Shown: positions 40,209 to 49,984, counted from the first letter of the stretch. The stretch: 64,000 nucleotides of DNA from Polynucleobacter sp. VK25 (GCF_018687355.1 NZ_CP061288.1:62001-126000); one strand, 5' to 3'. Notes: generated from the letters alone by a model not told the origin. Made by a program: numbers and translations.

Positions 40209-40257
40209 TCTAGATCTTCTAGTTGCCCGTTTAATAACAGCAAAGATAGGCTAAATT

Positions 40258-40914
40258 TTGGCGCAAACCATTGCGATCGTTGATTATGGAATGGGCAATC
40301 TCCGTTCTGTGTATCAAGCTTTTCATCATGTCGCCCCGAATGACAATGTATTGATTGCGCATCAACCAGAAGAGATTCGTTCTGCAGATCGTGTGGTCTT
40401 ACCTGGTCAAGGCGCAATGCCAGATTGCATGAAGCATCTTGAGGAATCAGGTTTATTAGAGGCTTTGCTAGAGGCATCCAAAACCAAACCGCTCCTGGGT
40501 GTTTGTGTAGGTGAGCAAATGCTGTTTGATCAAAGTGCAGAAGTGCGCGCTACTGAGCAATGGACGCCATGCTTAGGTTTGATTCCTGGGGAAGTTCGTC
40601 GCTTTGATTTGGTCGGCAAGAAGCAGCCTGATGGATCGGCTTATAAAGTGCCGCATATGGGCTGGAATCAGGTGCGTCAAGATCAACAACATCCTATTTG
40701 GTCTGGCATCCCTGATTTGACAAGCTTTTATTTTGTGCACAGCTATTATGTTGTACCGCAGCGCAAGGAAGATGCTGCTGGCTCTACTGAATATGGCGAT
40801 TGGTTTACTTCTGCAGTGGCACGCGATAATATTTTCGCAACACAATTTCATCCAGAAAAAAGTGCAGAATACGGATTAAAGCTGTATCAAAATTTTGTTT
40901 CTTGGCAACCTTAA
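40258..40914 (+). CDS. hisH: Imidazole glycerol phosphate synthase, glutaminase subunit
   Basis: A 218-residue class I amidotransferase supplying ammonia to HisF. Nucleophile Cys83 is in GVCVGEQML; the His-Glu pair is in TQFHPEKS near residue 199. It starts with TTG at 40258, preceded by GATAGGC; the first residues [18 protein letters not shown] fit the family exactly, and no ATG is available. hisA follows after 18 bases. Confidence 0.95.
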   Translation: MAQTIAIVDYGMGNLRSVYQAFHHVAPNDNVLIAHQPEEIRSADRVVLPGQGAMPDCMKHLEESGLLEALLEASKTKPLLGVCVGEQMLFDQSAEVRATEQWTPCLGLIPGEVRRFDLVGKKQPDGSAYKVPHMGWNQVRQDQQHPIWSGIPDLTSFYFVHSYYVVPQRKEDAAGSTEYGDWFTSAVARDNIFATQFHPEKSAEYGLKLYQNFVSWQP

Positions 40915-40932
40915 TATTTATAAACACTTGCT

Positions 40933-41694
40933 ATGCTGCTGATTCCCGCAATTGATCTAAAAGACGGCCACTGCGTTCGACTCGAACAAGGTGATATGGA
41001 TAAAGCCACCGTTTTTTCTGAAGACCCAGGCGCGATGGCAGCGCATTGGATTAGCAAGGGTGCGCGACGTTTGCATCTTGTGGATCTCAATGGTGCTTTT
41101 GCTGGCAAGCTCAAAAATGAATCTGCCATTAAATCGATCCTGAAGGCAGTAGGCAATGAGATTCCTGTGCAGCTCGGAGGCGGTATTCGTGATCTCGAGA
41201 CTATTGAGCGTTTATTGGATGATGGCATCAGCACAGTCATCATCGGTACTGCTGCTGTGAAGAACCCAGGCTTTGTGCAGGATGCCTGCACCGCATTTCC
41301 GGGTCACGTGATGGTTGGCTTAGATGCGCGCGATGGCAAAGTAGCAACGGATGGCTGGAGCAAGATTACTGGTCATGAAGTGATTGACCTTGCCAAAAAA
41401 TTCGAGGATTGGGGTGTAGAGGCAATTATCTACACCGACATTGGGCGCGATGGCATGCTCAAAGGTGTGAACATTGACGCTACGGTCAAGTTGGCTCAAG
41501 CGATTCGTATTCCGGTGATTGCTAGTGGCGGCTTATCAAATAATCAAGATATTGATGCGCTCTGCATGGCAGAAGAAGAAGGTGTCATGGGTGTGATTGC
41601 GGGCCGTTCTATTTACGCTGGCGATCTTGATCTTGCGGCTGCCCAAAAATACGCTGATGAATTAACACTCAAATATAAAAAGAAAATTATCTAG
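40933..41694 (+). CDS. hisA: ProFAR isomerase (phosphoribosylformimino-AICAR isomerase)
   Basis: A 253-residue (beta/alpha)8 barrel enzyme that opens the ribose ring by an Amadori rearrangement. Catalytic Asp8 is in [19 protein letters not shown]; phosphate loops are VQLGGGIRD and [10 protein letters not shown]. Its TAG stop overlaps the hisF GTG start by one base. Confidence 0.97.
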   Translation: MLLIPAIDLKDGHCVRLEQGDMDKATVFSEDPGAMAAHWISKGARRLHLVDLNGAFAGKLKNESAIKSILKAVGNEIPVQLGGGIRDLETIERLLDDGISTVIIGTAAVKNPGFVQDACTAFPGHVMVGLDARDGKVATDGWSKITGHEVIDLAKKFEDWGVEAIIYTDIGRDGMLKGVNIDATVKLAQAIRIPVIASGGLSNNQDIDALCMAEEEGVMGVIAGRSIYAGDLDLAAAQKYADELTLKYKKKII

Positions 41695-42452
41695 TGTTAA
41701 CCAAGCGAATTATTCCTTGTCTTGATGTCACAGCAGGGCGCGTAGTTAAGGGTGTGAACTTTGTCGGTCTACGTGATGCAGGTGATCCCGTTGAAATCGC
41801 AAAACGATATGACACGCAAGGCGCCGACGAGCTTACCTTTTTAGATATCACGGCGACCTCTGATGGGCGCGATCTGATTTTGCACATTATTGAGGATGTT
41901 GCATCACAAGTATTTATCCCGCTGACTGTTGGCGGTGGTGTCCGGGCTGTTGCTGATGTACGACGCCTGCTCAATGCTGGCGCAGATAAAGTGAGCATGA
42001 ATTCTTCCGCTGTAGCGAATCCGGATTTAGTTTCCGATGCAGCCGCCTATTACGGCTCTCAATGTATTGTGGTCGCGATTGATGCCAAGCAAACAGAAGC
42101 GGGTAATTGGGAAGTATTTACCCATGGCGGCAGAACGGCTACCGGTATGGATGTGGTTGAATGGGCCAAGGAAGTTGCCAAGCGCGGTGCTGGTGAAATC
42201 CTATTAACCAGCATGAATCGCGATGGCAGTAAAGATGGCTTTGATTTGGCGCTCACTGCCGCAGTCAGTGATGCTGTTTCTGTCCCGGTGATTGCTTCTG
42301 GCGGTGTTGGTAATTTGCAGCATTTAGTCGATGGCATCACCAAAGGCCATGCAGACGCAGTATTGGCTGCCAGCATCTTTCACTATGGTGAATATACCGT
42401 CGGACAGGCAAAAGAATATATGGCCGCCCAAGGAATCCCAGTTCGGATTTAA
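41694..42452 (+). CDS. hisF: Imidazole glycerol phosphate synthase, cyclase subunit
   Basis: A 252-residue barrel protein that joins ammonia from HisH to the intermediate, producing imidazole glycerol phosphate and AICAR. Key aspartates are in [19 protein letters not shown] and [32 protein letters not shown] and SGGVGN are the phosphate loops. It starts with GTG at 41694, coupled to hisA by a one-base overlap. Confidence 0.97.
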   Translation: MLTKRIIPCLDVTAGRVVKGVNFVGLRDAGDPVEIAKRYDTQGADELTFLDITATSDGRDLILHIIEDVASQVFIPLTVGGGVRAVADVRRLLNAGADKVSMNSSAVANPDLVSDAAAYYGSQCIVVAIDAKQTEAGNWEVFTHGGRTATGMDVVEWAKEVAKRGAGEILLTSMNRDGSKDGFDLALTAAVSDAVSVPVIASGGVGNLQHLVDGITKGHADAVLAASIFHYGEYTVGQAKEYMAAQGIPVRI

Positions 42453-42504
42453 GTCGCCACAGGCTTTTTTAGTAAGTTCACGCTATTGCCTGTAAAGTTT
42501 AGGT

Positions 42505-42918
42505 ATGAGCGAATCTAAAAGCACTTTCAGCCCCATTCAATCCCTAAAAGTCGGTTCATGGCTTGATGCTGTGACTTGGAATGAGCAAGGCTTGGTTCCA
42601 GTTATTGCCCAAGAGGTCGGTAGCAAAGATATCTTGATGATGGCCTGGATGAATCGCGGTGCTTTGTTGGAAACTTTGCGCTTGGGCGAGGCGGTCTACT
42701 GGACTCGTTCCAGACAAAAGCTGTGGCACAAGGGTGAAGAGTCTGGTCACACGCAAAAAGTAAAAGAAATTCGCTTGGATTGTGACGGCGACACTATCTT
42801 GCTCTTGGTTGAGCAAAAAGATGGTATCGCTTGCCATACTGGCGAGCATAGCTGCTTCTTTTTACAATGGGACTCAGCAAAAGCTGCTTGGGTTGATGAA
42901 TCGATTTCGAAAAAATGA
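42505..42918 (+). CDS. hisI: Phosphoribosyl-AMP cyclohydrolase
   Basis: A 137-residue zinc enzyme, monofunctional, with [20 protein letters not shown], the metal-binding DCDGD and the zinc cysteines in [11 protein letters not shown]. Enterobacteria fuse it to HisE; here hisE is a separate gene 39 bases downstream, as in most betaproteobacteria. A 52-base spacer separates it from hisF. Confidence 0.96.
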   Translation: MSESKSTFSPIQSLKVGSWLDAVTWNEQGLVPVIAQEVGSKDILMMAWMNRGALLETLRLGEAVYWTRSRQKLWHKGEESGHTQKVKEIRLDCDGDTILLLVEQKDGIACHTGEHSCFFLQWDSAKAAWVDESISKK

Positions 42919-42957
42919 GAGCATCAGTCTTATCTACAAAAGACATAAAATGACAAG

Positions 42958-43359
42958 ATGACTAGTTCTGCAAATAAACCCCCCAATTTAGATTCTGCAT
43001 TTGCGCATTTGGCTGATGTGGTTGATCAACGTCGCGATGCATTTAAGGCGGGACAAGCAGATCCTAAAACTTCCTATACCGCTTTACTCTTTTCGAAGGG
43101 TGATGATGGAATCTTGAAAAAGATTGGGGAAGAAGCAACTGAGGCTGTCATGGCGGCAAAAGATGCGCGTAATTCTAATTTGGCAGCCGATCAGCAAAAA
43201 CTGCTGGTGGGTGAGATGGCTGATTTATGGTTTCATTGCTTAATTGCCCTGTCCCAATTTAATCTGCGTCCGGAAGATGTGATTGCTGAGCTCGATCGCC
43301 GTTTGGGAACTTCAGGCATTGAAGAAAAGGCAGCTAGAAAAGCTGCTGGCAAAGAGTAA
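42958..43359 (+). CDS. hisE: Phosphoribosyl-ATP pyrophosphatase
   Basis: A 133-residue all-alpha NTP-pyrophosphohydrolase that removes pyrophosphate from PR-ATP in the second step of histidine synthesis. The metal-binding motif is in [17 protein letters not shown] and [14 protein letters not shown]. The charged amino and carboxy tails ([10 protein letters not shown]) are somewhat longer than in short forms. It closes the his cluster; hinT follows after 35 bases. Confidence 0.95.
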   Translation: MTSSANKPPNLDSAFAHLADVVDQRRDAFKAGQADPKTSYTALLFSKGDDGILKKIGEEATEAVMAAKDARNSNLAADQQKLLVGEMADLWFHCLIALSQFNLRPEDVIAELDRRLGTSGIEEKAARKAAGKE

Positions 43360-43394
43360 TTACGAATTCACTGCGGAATAACCACGGAATAAGC

Positions 43395-43751
43395 ATGTCA
43401 CACGACCCTAATTGCCTGTTTTGCAAGATTTCTCAAGGCTTAATCCCTTCCCAAAAGGTGTATGAGGACGAGGAGATCTACGCTTTTAAGGACATAAACC
43501 CGGCCGCGCCAGTCCACTTTTTGATCATTCCCAAAAAACATATACCCATGTTGGAGTCTGCAGAAAGCGTAGATACCCCTTTGCTGGGTAGAATGATGGC
43601 ATTAGCACCCCGTCTTGCCAAAGAGCAGGGCTGTCGTCCCGGTAAGGATGGTGGCTTTAGATTAATGGTGAACAATGGTGCGGATGGTGGGCAGGAGGTT
43701 TATCACTTGCACTTGCATGTGATGGGCGGTCCCCGCCCCTGGAAAAAATAG
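43395..43751 (+). CDS. hinT: Histidine triad (HIT) nucleotide-binding protein
   Basis: A 118-residue HIT-family protein (HinT-like purine nucleoside phosphoramidase). The triad HLHLHV is near residues 105-110; [19 protein letters not shown] is the typical amino region. It lies between hisE and tatA, a common beta- and gammaproteobacterial neighbourhood. The name hinT is by family and not by close match. Confidence 0.9.
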   Translation: MSHDPNCLFCKISQGLIPSQKVYEDEEIYAFKDINPAAPVHFLIIPKKHIPMLESAESVDTPLLGRMMALAPRLAKEQGCRPGKDGGFRLMVNNGADGGQEVYHLHLHVMGGPRPWKK

Positions 43752-43767
43752 TCCAAGGAGATTAAAA

Positions 43768-43989
43768 ATGGGTTCATTTAGCATTTGGCATTGGTTAATT
43801 GTTTTAGTTATCGTGATGTTGGTATTCGGTACCAAAAAATTACGTAACATTGGTCAAGATTTGGGCGGTGCTGTTAAAGGCTTTAAAGACGGCATGAAAA
43901 CCTCTGAAGAACCAAAAGAGCAACTTCAACAAAGTTCTGCAACAGCAGAAAAAACTGTTGATGTGCATGCTAAAGACGTAAACAAATAA
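43768..43989 (+). CDS. tatA: Twin-arginine translocase subunit TatA
   Basis: A 73-residue protein with a short amino membrane helix (about 4-20), the hinge FG motif ([20 protein letters not shown]) and an amphipathic helix followed by a polar tail. TatA forms the size-adjusting pore for folded proteins. The Rieske protein PetA in this window has a twin-arginine signal and is a likely cargo. The ribosome site is CAAGGAGAT. Confidence 0.96.
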   Translation: MGSFSIWHWLIVLVIVMLVFGTKKLRNIGQDLGGAVKGFKDGMKTSEEPKEQLQQSSATAEKTVDVHAKDVNK

Positions 43990-44035
43990 TTGAATCGCAA
44001 TTGAAACTCATGCTGCATTTAAATAGTCGCGTTAA

Positions 44036-44512
44036 ATGATTGATCTCGGAGTTTCAAAACTTGCGCTGATTGCTGTAGTTGCTTTGGTAGTAGTAGGGCC
44101 AGAGCGCTTGCCAAAAGTGGCGCGCATGGCCGGCAATTTGTTTGGGCGTGCGCAGCGTTACATGGCCGATGTGAAGTCCGAAGTCAGTCGCCAGATGGAA
44201 GTGGAAGAATTTAAAAAGTTCCGCGAAGAAACTTCTGCCACGCTTAAGGAAGTTGAAAATAGCATTGGCTCAACGGTTCAAGAAGCGAACGCTAATTTAA
44301 GTGATCAGGCCGATATTTTTGAGACCAGCTTTGATAAGCCGCCTCTCGATGAAAAAGAAGTGCTCCGCAAAAGTAAGCGCCAGGGCCGTAACAGCTGGGG
44401 CGTACGCCGTGCCGCAAGACCAGTCTGGTTTAAGCGTTCTGCAGGTATTCGTACTCGCGTGCAATCTGGGGCAGCCAGAATGAAGCGCTTTCATCACAGC
44501 GCTAGCAAATAA
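44036..44512 (+). CDS. tatB: Twin-arginine translocase subunit TatB
   Basis: A 158-residue protein: membrane helix (about 5-22), VVVGPERLPKVARMAGNLFG hinge and amphipathic helix, an acidic helical middle (about 60-110), then a strongly basic tail (from about residue 112) with roughly 15 Lys/Arg and no acidic residues. TatB with TatC recognises twin-arginine signals. The basic tail is unlike that of E. coli TatB but may be normal in Burkholderiales. It lies between tatA (46-base gap) and tatC. Confidence 0.94.
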   Translation: MIDLGVSKLALIAVVALVVVGPERLPKVARMAGNLFGRAQRYMADVKSEVSRQMEVEEFKKFREETSATLKEVENSIGSTVQEANANLSDQADIFETSFDKPPLDEKEVLRKSKRQGRNSWGVRRAARPVWFKRSAGIRTRVQSGAARMKRFHHSASK

Positions 44513-44544
44513 CAGTAAAAATAAAAGAATAAAAATATTTACGC

Positions 44545-45327
44545 ATGACTGAAAATAATTCAACAGAAGACTCGGGATTACAAGAAACGTTTCTGTCCCA
44601 CTTATTTGAATTACGTGATCGCGTAATTAAGTCGGCGCTAGCAATCATTGCCGTCTTTGTTTGTTTGGTCTATTGGGCGCCTGATATTTTTCATTTGTTT
44701 GCTCAGCCTTTGTTAGAGGCTTTGCCTGCAGGTGGCAAGATGATTGTGACGGACGTCACAGGCTCATTCTTTGTGCCCATGAAAGTCACCATGCTCGTGG
44801 CGTTTCTGATTGCCTTACCTGTAGTGATGTATCAGCTCTGGGCATTCATTGCACCAGGCCTGTATTTGCATGAAAGAAAACTGATTCTGCCTTTAGTGGT
44901 TAGTAGCTATAGCTTGTTCATCATTGGCATGGCGTTTGCTTACTTCTTAGTCTTTCCTACAGTATTTAAGTTCATGGCAAGTTACAACGCACCCTTGGGT
45001 GCGGAAATGTCTACTGACATTGATAACTACTTAAGTTTTGCTATGACAACCTTCTTGGCATTTGGTATTACCTTTGAAGTGCCTGTTGTTGTGGTTGTTT
45101 TGGTGCGCATGGGCATGGTGACTCTGGCAAAGCTGAAAGAAATCCGTCCTTATGTCATCGTGGGCGCTTTTGTAATTTCAGCGGTTGTAACGCCACCTGA
45201 CGTTCTCTCGCAATTGCTACTGGCAGTACCCATGACACTCCTCTACGAGTTGGGGCTTCTCATTGCACGCTTTTATGTACCGAAACCTACCGAGGATGAT
45301 CCCCAGGCAGAGGGCTCAGCTGTTTAG
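44545..45327 (+). CDS. tatC: Twin-arginine translocase subunit TatC
   Basis: A 260-residue membrane protein with six spans; the signal-binding amino end is LQETFLSHLFELRDRVIKSA and the conserved loop region SFFVPMKVTMLVAFLIALPV, with YQLWAFIAPGLYLHERK next. It is the receptor of the Tat system. Its stop overlaps the end of the convergent Sel1 gene by 4 bases. No terminator is visible between them. Confidence 0.97.
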   Translation: MTENNSTEDSGLQETFLSHLFELRDRVIKSALAIIAVFVCLVYWAPDIFHLFAQPLLEALPAGGKMIVTDVTGSFFVPMKVTMLVAFLIALPVVMYQLWAFIAPGLYLHERKLILPLVVSSYSLFIIGMAFAYFLVFPTVFKFMASYNAPLGAEMSTDIDNYLSFAMTTFLAFGITFEVPVVVVVLVRMGMVTLAKLKEIRPYVIVGAFVISAVVTPPDVLSQLLLAVPMTLLYELGLLIARFYVPKPTEDDPQAEGSAV

Positions 45328-46784
45328 GCGGTTTCTGGATCAACTATCTGACCTGCAAAGGTCGTCTTTAACCACTCGGTAACTCGGTCAAAACGATAGC
45401 GTCTCTGACGAAGATTGCCTTCAAGGTCAATTTCAGAGCCAGCAAATGCTTTGCCAGCCGCCAAGAGCGCGCGACGCTGTTGAATGGTTTCAATCTGAAT
45501 CAATCTAGGCAGTATTTTGGGTAATTCCCAGCGAATATCGACTACTACACAATGTTCATGTTGTAGCTGACCAACTTCACACAACAATAATTCTGCTTTG
45601 CTGAAATTAAATTGATTTGCAATGATGAGGCGATGACATAGCAAAAGCCAATCTGCATCAAGTTTATGTTCGGCGTGATGATTTAGTGCCTGCTCTGCAA
45701 ATTGCGCTAGCTCAAGCCACTCATTCTCTTTGGGGTCGGGACAACTCTCTAAAATTTTACTGAGCAATTCTTTTGCTTCAGATACGCCTTGCTGGTGCGC
45801 TTGCCAAACCCAATAAGAAGCTTGAAGCCCACGCACCTTCTCTTCGCTCTTCTCGCGCTTACGCCATAGGTTGGCGCCTTTACGCAGTTGCGCTTGTGCA
45901 TGACCAAGATCAGCAGCGCGATCGATGCAGCGATCACTTTCTGTAGCGTTGTACCCAGAAAATTGTGGACGTCGATAAATTTCACCAAGTGCATACCAAG
46001 CATCTCGGTCACCATCTTTGGCGGCCAACTCCAACCAATAAGCCGCCTTCTTAAGCGAGGCATTCGATTTGGTTTCCGCTATCTCAACTCGCTCATCCAG
46101 TTGTGCCAGTCGTAGGCCTAGAGTCAGTCTTGCAACAGTTAAGCCAAGCTCGGCAGCTTGGGTAAGCGCATCTTCATTACGCTCATCTAACCAAACTTTC
46201 CATAATGAAGATAAGGCTTCGTTTTTAGGTTGCAACTTAATCAATAATTCTTTTGCATTACTAGCAAAAGAAGAATCGCCTTCTGCGAGCTCTTGTAAAT
46301 ATTGCTTTGCGATTTTCTGAATGCCAACAAAATCTAAGGAAGATACTTTTTCCAGGCTGGTTGCTGAATTCCTTTTGAGCCACTCCAGAAGTTGCGCTTG
46401 GACTTCCTGATTGGCAGGATTGATTAATAGATTTACAAGCTGCCATTTGGCAGCAAGATTGGAGTCAGATGCATCGCTAGCTTCGGCTAGCTTCCAAAAT
46501 GAGTCCCAGCCAAACCCAAAAGCAGGGGAGTTAAAGGTTTCGACTAGTGGAATGTTGGCGATCTGGCTTAAAAGATCAAAAATTTCGGCACTAGTTGAGT
46601 TCTGACTCTCAAGTGCTTGATTTGTAATAGAAAAATACGATTTCTCTAGCCAAATCAGCGCATTTGCGGGCTGGATAGGGGTTTTAAATGCACCCGTTAG
46701 GTAGGCGGAGGCGAGTTTTTGTTGCGCAGAAACGTCACCCAATCGGGCGGAACTCAGGATTTTTAAGAATTCGCGGCTTGCCAT
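45324..46784 (-). CDS. Sel1/TPR-like repeat protein of unknown function
   Basis: A 486-residue soluble protein without a signal peptide or membrane span. It is largely helical. Sel1-like repeats are recognisable at the start (GDVSAQQKLASAYLTGAF) and in the middle (about 240-330: ASLKKAAYWLELAAKDGDRD, WYALGEIYRR, DRAADLGHAQAQLRKGANLW). The last 60 residues (RQRRYRFDRVTEWLKTTFAG) are not repeat-like. Such solenoids mediate protein contacts; no enzyme motif is visible. It is convergent with tatC and divergent from the porin gene. I do not recognise a named family. Confidence 0.75.
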   Translation of the reverse strand: MASREFLKILSSARLGDVSAQQKLASAYLTGAFKTPIQPANALIWLEKSYFSITNQALESQNSTSAEIFDLLSQIANIPLVETFNSPAFGFGWDSFWKLAEASDASDSNLAAKWQLVNLLINPANQEVQAQLLEWLKRNSATSLEKVSSLDFVGIQKIAKQYLQELAEGDSSFASNAKELLIKLQPKNEALSSLWKVWLDERNEDALTQAAELGLTVARLTLGLRLAQLDERVEIAETKSNASLKKAAYWLELAAKDGDRDAWYALGEIYRRPQFSGYNATESDRCIDRAADLGHAQAQLRKGANLWRKREKSEEKVRGLQASYWVWQAHQQGVSEAKELLSKILESCPDPKENEWLELAQFAEQALNHHAEHKLDADWLLLCHRLIIANQFNFSKAELLLCEVGQLQHEHCVVVDIRWELPKILPRLIQIETIQQRRALLAAGKAFAGSEIDLEGNLRQRRYRFDRVTEWLKTTFAGQIVDPETA

Positions 46785-46992
46785 ATGACAATTTTGTCAT
46801 CTAGAGCGCATAAAAGACAGAAAACAGGGGGCTTGTTGCCGAGATACAACGAAGAAAGCCAAAAAACTACCTTTTGACAAGCAAAAAGAGCTCCTAAATA
46901 CCCTGACCCCCAGTCTGGTGAGGCAAAAGAAGCAAAATTCGTAGGTCCCAGTTTTATTTGGGCATTACTTTTAATTTTTGGAGATTTAAAGA
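46785..46992 (+). other. Intergenic region upstream of the porin
   Basis: This 208-base gap between divergent genes holds the porin promoter candidate (46874-46902) and a leader of about 85 bases ending in TTTTGGAGATTTAAAG, whose GGAG is the ribosome site. No reading frame of note is present. Confidence 0.6.
46874..46902 (+). promoter_or_regulatory. Candidate sigma-70 promoter of the porin gene
   Basis: A consensus TTGACA (46874-46879) is followed 15 bases later by TAAATA (46895-46900). The spacer is short, but the -35 is perfect and the location suits a highly expressed porin with an untranslated leader of about 85 bases. Confidence 0.5.
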
Positions 46993-48246
46993 ATGAAAAA
47001 ATCGCTATTAGCAGTTGCAGCTATCGGTGCATTTGCATCTGCTGCTCAAGCTCAGTCCTCAGTAACCGTTTACGGTATCTTGGACGTTGGTTACGTTGGT
47101 GTTTCTTCACGCGGTCCTGTTGCTACAACAACTGCACAAGGCACTGGTGGTTCTGTAACACAAAAAACTACTACAAATCAATTCGGTCAATCTGCTGAGC
47201 AGTCAAGCCGTATCGGTTTCAAAGGTACTGAAGATTTAGGTGGCGGTACATCTGCATTCTTTACTGCAGAATTCGGTCTCCAGCCAGAGAACACATCATG
47301 GGCTCCTAACAACCGTCAAACTTTCGTTGGTTTGAAGAAAAACGGTGTTGGTTTGGCTTCTGTTGGTACACAGTACACAGCATTGTGGTTGAATGCATTG
47401 AACCCAACTGACCCTGGATCTGGTAACAACGTTGCTGGTAACGTAATTCGTCCAGTTGGTCTTTCTGGTGCAACTGACGGTCAAGGTGCTGCTTCTACAG
47501 CCGTTACTATTTTGACAACAAACGCGTTGTACGCTGAGACAGAACGTTTTGCTGGTTTCCGTTTAGGCGCAAGCTATGTAATGAACGGTTCTGATTCAAC
47601 TCAACGTAACTTGCCAGCAGTTGCTGCTAAGACAGACGGAACAACACTTGTAACAGCTGCTACTACAACTGGTGGCCCTGCTACATTCAGCGGCGTAAGT
47701 CTTTCTGCTGACTACACATGGCAAAAATTGTTGGTAACTGCTGCTTACTCTAACTTCAAGCAACAAGGCGTTCAGGGTGCAGCTGCTACATTCAAAGGTA
47801 CTGATGCATTCCCATCAGGTCCTGTAACAGTTGGTTCTACAATTAACACTGGTGATACACAGTACTATGCTGGTGCAACTTATGACTTCGGTATCTTGAA
47901 GGCATACGCTAACTATGTAAACCGTAAGATTGTTAGCTCTACAGCATCAAACTTGTACCTCAAGCGTACTGCTGAGCAGATCGGTGTTCGTAGCTACGTT
48001 ACTCCAACTATCGAAGCTTGGGCTTCTGCTGGTATCGGCCGTTACAACTCATTCGGTACAGGCGAGCCAACAGCTAACATTACTGCATACCAGTTAGGCG
48101 CTAACTACTACTTGAGCAAGCGTACAAACTTGTACGGTATTTTTGGTCACAGCCAAACTTCCTCAGTTAACGGTAGCTCTGTAGTTGGTGCACAAGCTGG
48201 TTCTGCAATCAGCGGCTATGCACTTGGCTTACGTCACACTTTCTAA
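46993..48246 (+). CDS. Gram-negative trimeric porin (OmpC-like, betaproteobacterial type)
   Basis: A 417-residue outer-membrane beta barrel. The signal peptide is MKKSLLAVAAIGAFASAAQA, then QSSVTVYGILDVGYVGVSSR, the hallmark first strand of the betaproteobacterial porin family. RIGFKGTEDLGGGTSAFFTA follows, and the protein ends in a terminal phenylalanine (LGLRHTF), the signal for BAM-dependent insertion. It diffuses small solutes across the outer membrane. Very uniform codon use (many ACA, GCT, GTT codons) suggests strong expression. A strong terminator follows. Confidence 0.95.
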   Translation: MKKSLLAVAAIGAFASAAQAQSSVTVYGILDVGYVGVSSRGPVATTTAQGTGGSVTQKTTTNQFGQSAEQSSRIGFKGTEDLGGGTSAFFTAEFGLQPENTSWAPNNRQTFVGLKKNGVGLASVGTQYTALWLNALNPTDPGSGNNVAGNVIRPVGLSGATDGQGAASTAVTILTTNALYAETERFAGFRLGASYVMNGSDSTQRNLPAVAAKTDGTTLVTAATTTGGPATFSGVSLSADYTWQKLLVTAAYSNFKQQGVQGAAATFKGTDAFPSGPVTVGSTINTGDTQYYAGATYDFGILKAYANYVNRKIVSSTASNLYLKRTAEQIGVRSYVTPTIEAWASAGIGRYNSFGTGEPTANITAYQLGANYYLSKRTNLYGIFGHSQTSSVNGSSVVGAQAGSAISGYALGLRHTF

Positions 48247-48292
48247 TTGATTGCTAGCTAACGCTAGTAAATCATTAGTTAGGCATTAAATT

Positions 48293-48322
48293 AACCCGCT
48301 GTGGCAACACAGCGGGTTTTTT
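48293..48322 (+). terminator. Intrinsic terminator of the porin gene
   Basis: The stem is AACCCGCTGTG / CACAGCGGGTT (48293-48303 and 48308-48318), with a GCAA tetraloop and T residues to 48322. It lies about 47 bases after the porin stop. Confidence 0.95.
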
Positions 48323-48352
48323 CATTAGAAAGCATTGAATGTGGATGTATTC

Positions 48353-49957
48353 ATGAAGACCGATCTCCATGATGAAAAGGTGAGGTACTCTTTAGCCCTG
48401 AATTTATTCAATCAAGGGCAGATCAATTCCGCCATAGAAGTGTTGCAGTTGGCCCCAGCAAAAGAACTTCAATATGAGTCCGCTTACTTGCTGGGCGAGC
48501 TATATTTAGCAGCAAATGACTTATTACACGCAGCCCAGTCTTTTGAGGCTGCTTTACAGGTTAACCAGACATACGAGGCCAACTTTCAGTTAGGCCTGAT
48601 TTTTTCGCATATTCAAAGATATGAAAATGCAGAAATGTATTTTGAAAGGTCTTTGGAGTTAAACCCCAATTTAGTTCCGGCCCTAATCAATATGGGCGCA
48701 ATTTTGCGCAATACCGGAAAATTTACAGAATCCTTACAGCGTCTAGAGAAAGCAATTGCGCTAGATAAAAATGACCCAGCCGTTTGGTTAAACAAAGGCG
48801 TTACCTTGGATTCAATGGGCAACCTTAAGGATGCCATTCCTTGTTACGAAAAAGCGATAGCGCTTAATCCTGACTACTTAGAGGCCTATTCAAATAAAGG
48901 GAATGCTGAGCTTGGTTTAGGGCTCTTAACACGGGCCCATGATTCTTTTCAAAAGGCGCTCAGCATCTTCCCTGGAGATGCCGATACTTTATCGAACTAC
49001 TCTGTTTTGAAATTAGCAGAAGCCAACTTTTCAGAAGGTTGGAAAGATTACGAATCCCGTTTTTATTGCAGCTCAAGGATCGGCAATCCATTTAAAGATA
49101 TTCCAAAACTAGAGTCGCTTGCAAATATTGATAATAAAAAAATATTGATATGGGCTGAGCAGGGTCTTGGAGATACTATTCAGTTCTATAGGTACTTAGA
49201 AAAATTCAGTAAATTTAATAGCCACATCACGCTGGCAGTCCAGGTCGAGCTTAAAGAATTACTCGTTGCTCAACCGCTGAACATCACAGTTCTTGAGATT
49301 GGTGAAGTGGTAGCGGATGGCTTTGACTACCAAGCTGCACTAATGAGATTGCCATATTTATTTCATACGGATATAGACACCATTCCTGCTGATGTCCCTT
49401 ATATTCAAGTCGATGAGCAGAAAGTGGGCTGGTGGAAGCACAAGGTTGCTCATCATTCTGGACTAAAGGTCGGCTTGGTATGGAGCGGGGGATACAAGAA
49501 AGATCCCAATCTTTGGGCTATGAATGAGAGAAGAAATATCCCCTTCTCAAATTACTACCCTTTCTCTGAAATCGAAAATGTGAGTTACTTTTGTCTGCAA
49601 AAAGGCGACGGTCTTCGTTCCCCAGAATATCTAGAAAAAGATCGATATTGGGCAAAAGATAATTTTTATGATTACACCGATTTATTAAATACTTTTTCCG
49701 ATACTGCCGCACTAATTCAAAATTTGGATTTAGTGATTACGGTGGATACTTCTATGGCTCACCTCACGGGCGCCTTAGGTAAGCCTGTATGGATTCTGAA
49801 TAGATTTGATAGTTGCTGGAGATGGTTAAAAAATACCAGCCTCAGTCCTTGGTACCCAACAGCCAAAATTTACACGCAACACGAGTATCAAAATTGGGAC
49901 AAGGCAATACATCAAGTTCAAAACGATTTAACTCAGATTGCAAAGAATGGGATGTAG
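48353..49957 (+). CDS. TPR-domain protein with carboxy glycosyltransferase-like domain
   Basis: A 534-residue protein from the ATG at 48353, which has GTGGAT upstream (a TTG at 48335 in the same frame is an alternative). Residues about 5-215 form about six TPR repeats (for example NLVPALINMGAILRNTGKF and YLEAYSNKGNAELGLG). The carboxy part (about 235-530) has AEQGLGDTIQFYRYLEKF and LVITVDTSMAHLTGALGKPV, features shared with GT9/GT41-like transferases. The substrate is unknown. It is visibly richer in A and T than the neighbours, which may mean a different history. It stands alone after the porin terminator. Confidence 0.8.
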   Translation: MKTDLHDEKVRYSLALNLFNQGQINSAIEVLQLAPAKELQYESAYLLGELYLAANDLLHAAQSFEAALQVNQTYEANFQLGLIFSHIQRYENAEMYFERSLELNPNLVPALINMGAILRNTGKFTESLQRLEKAIALDKNDPAVWLNKGVTLDSMGNLKDAIPCYEKAIALNPDYLEAYSNKGNAELGLGLLTRAHDSFQKALSIFPGDADTLSNYSVLKLAEANFSEGWKDYESRFYCSSRIGNPFKDIPKLESLANIDNKKILIWAEQGLGDTIQFYRYLEKFSKFNSHITLAVQVELKELLVAQPLNITVLEIGEVVADGFDYQAALMRLPYLFHTDIDTIPADVPYIQVDEQKVGWWKHKVAHHSGLKVGLVWSGGYKKDPNLWAMNERRNIPFSNYYPFSEIENVSYFCLQKGDGLRSPEYLEKDRYWAKDNFYDYTDLLNTFSDTAALIQNLDLVITVDTSMAHLTGALGKPVWILNRFDSCWRWLKNTSLSPWYPTAKIYTQHEYQNWDKAIHQVQNDLTQIAKNGM

Positions 49958-49984
49958 CGCTTAAAGCCATCCCATTTCCATTTT

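Noticed and set aside
44370..44512. Frameshift creating the basic tail of TatB
   Set aside because: The tail keeps a coherent pattern (Trp, basic residues) and stops 32 bases before tatC, as expected for an intact gene. A similar basic tail is plausible across Burkholderiales.
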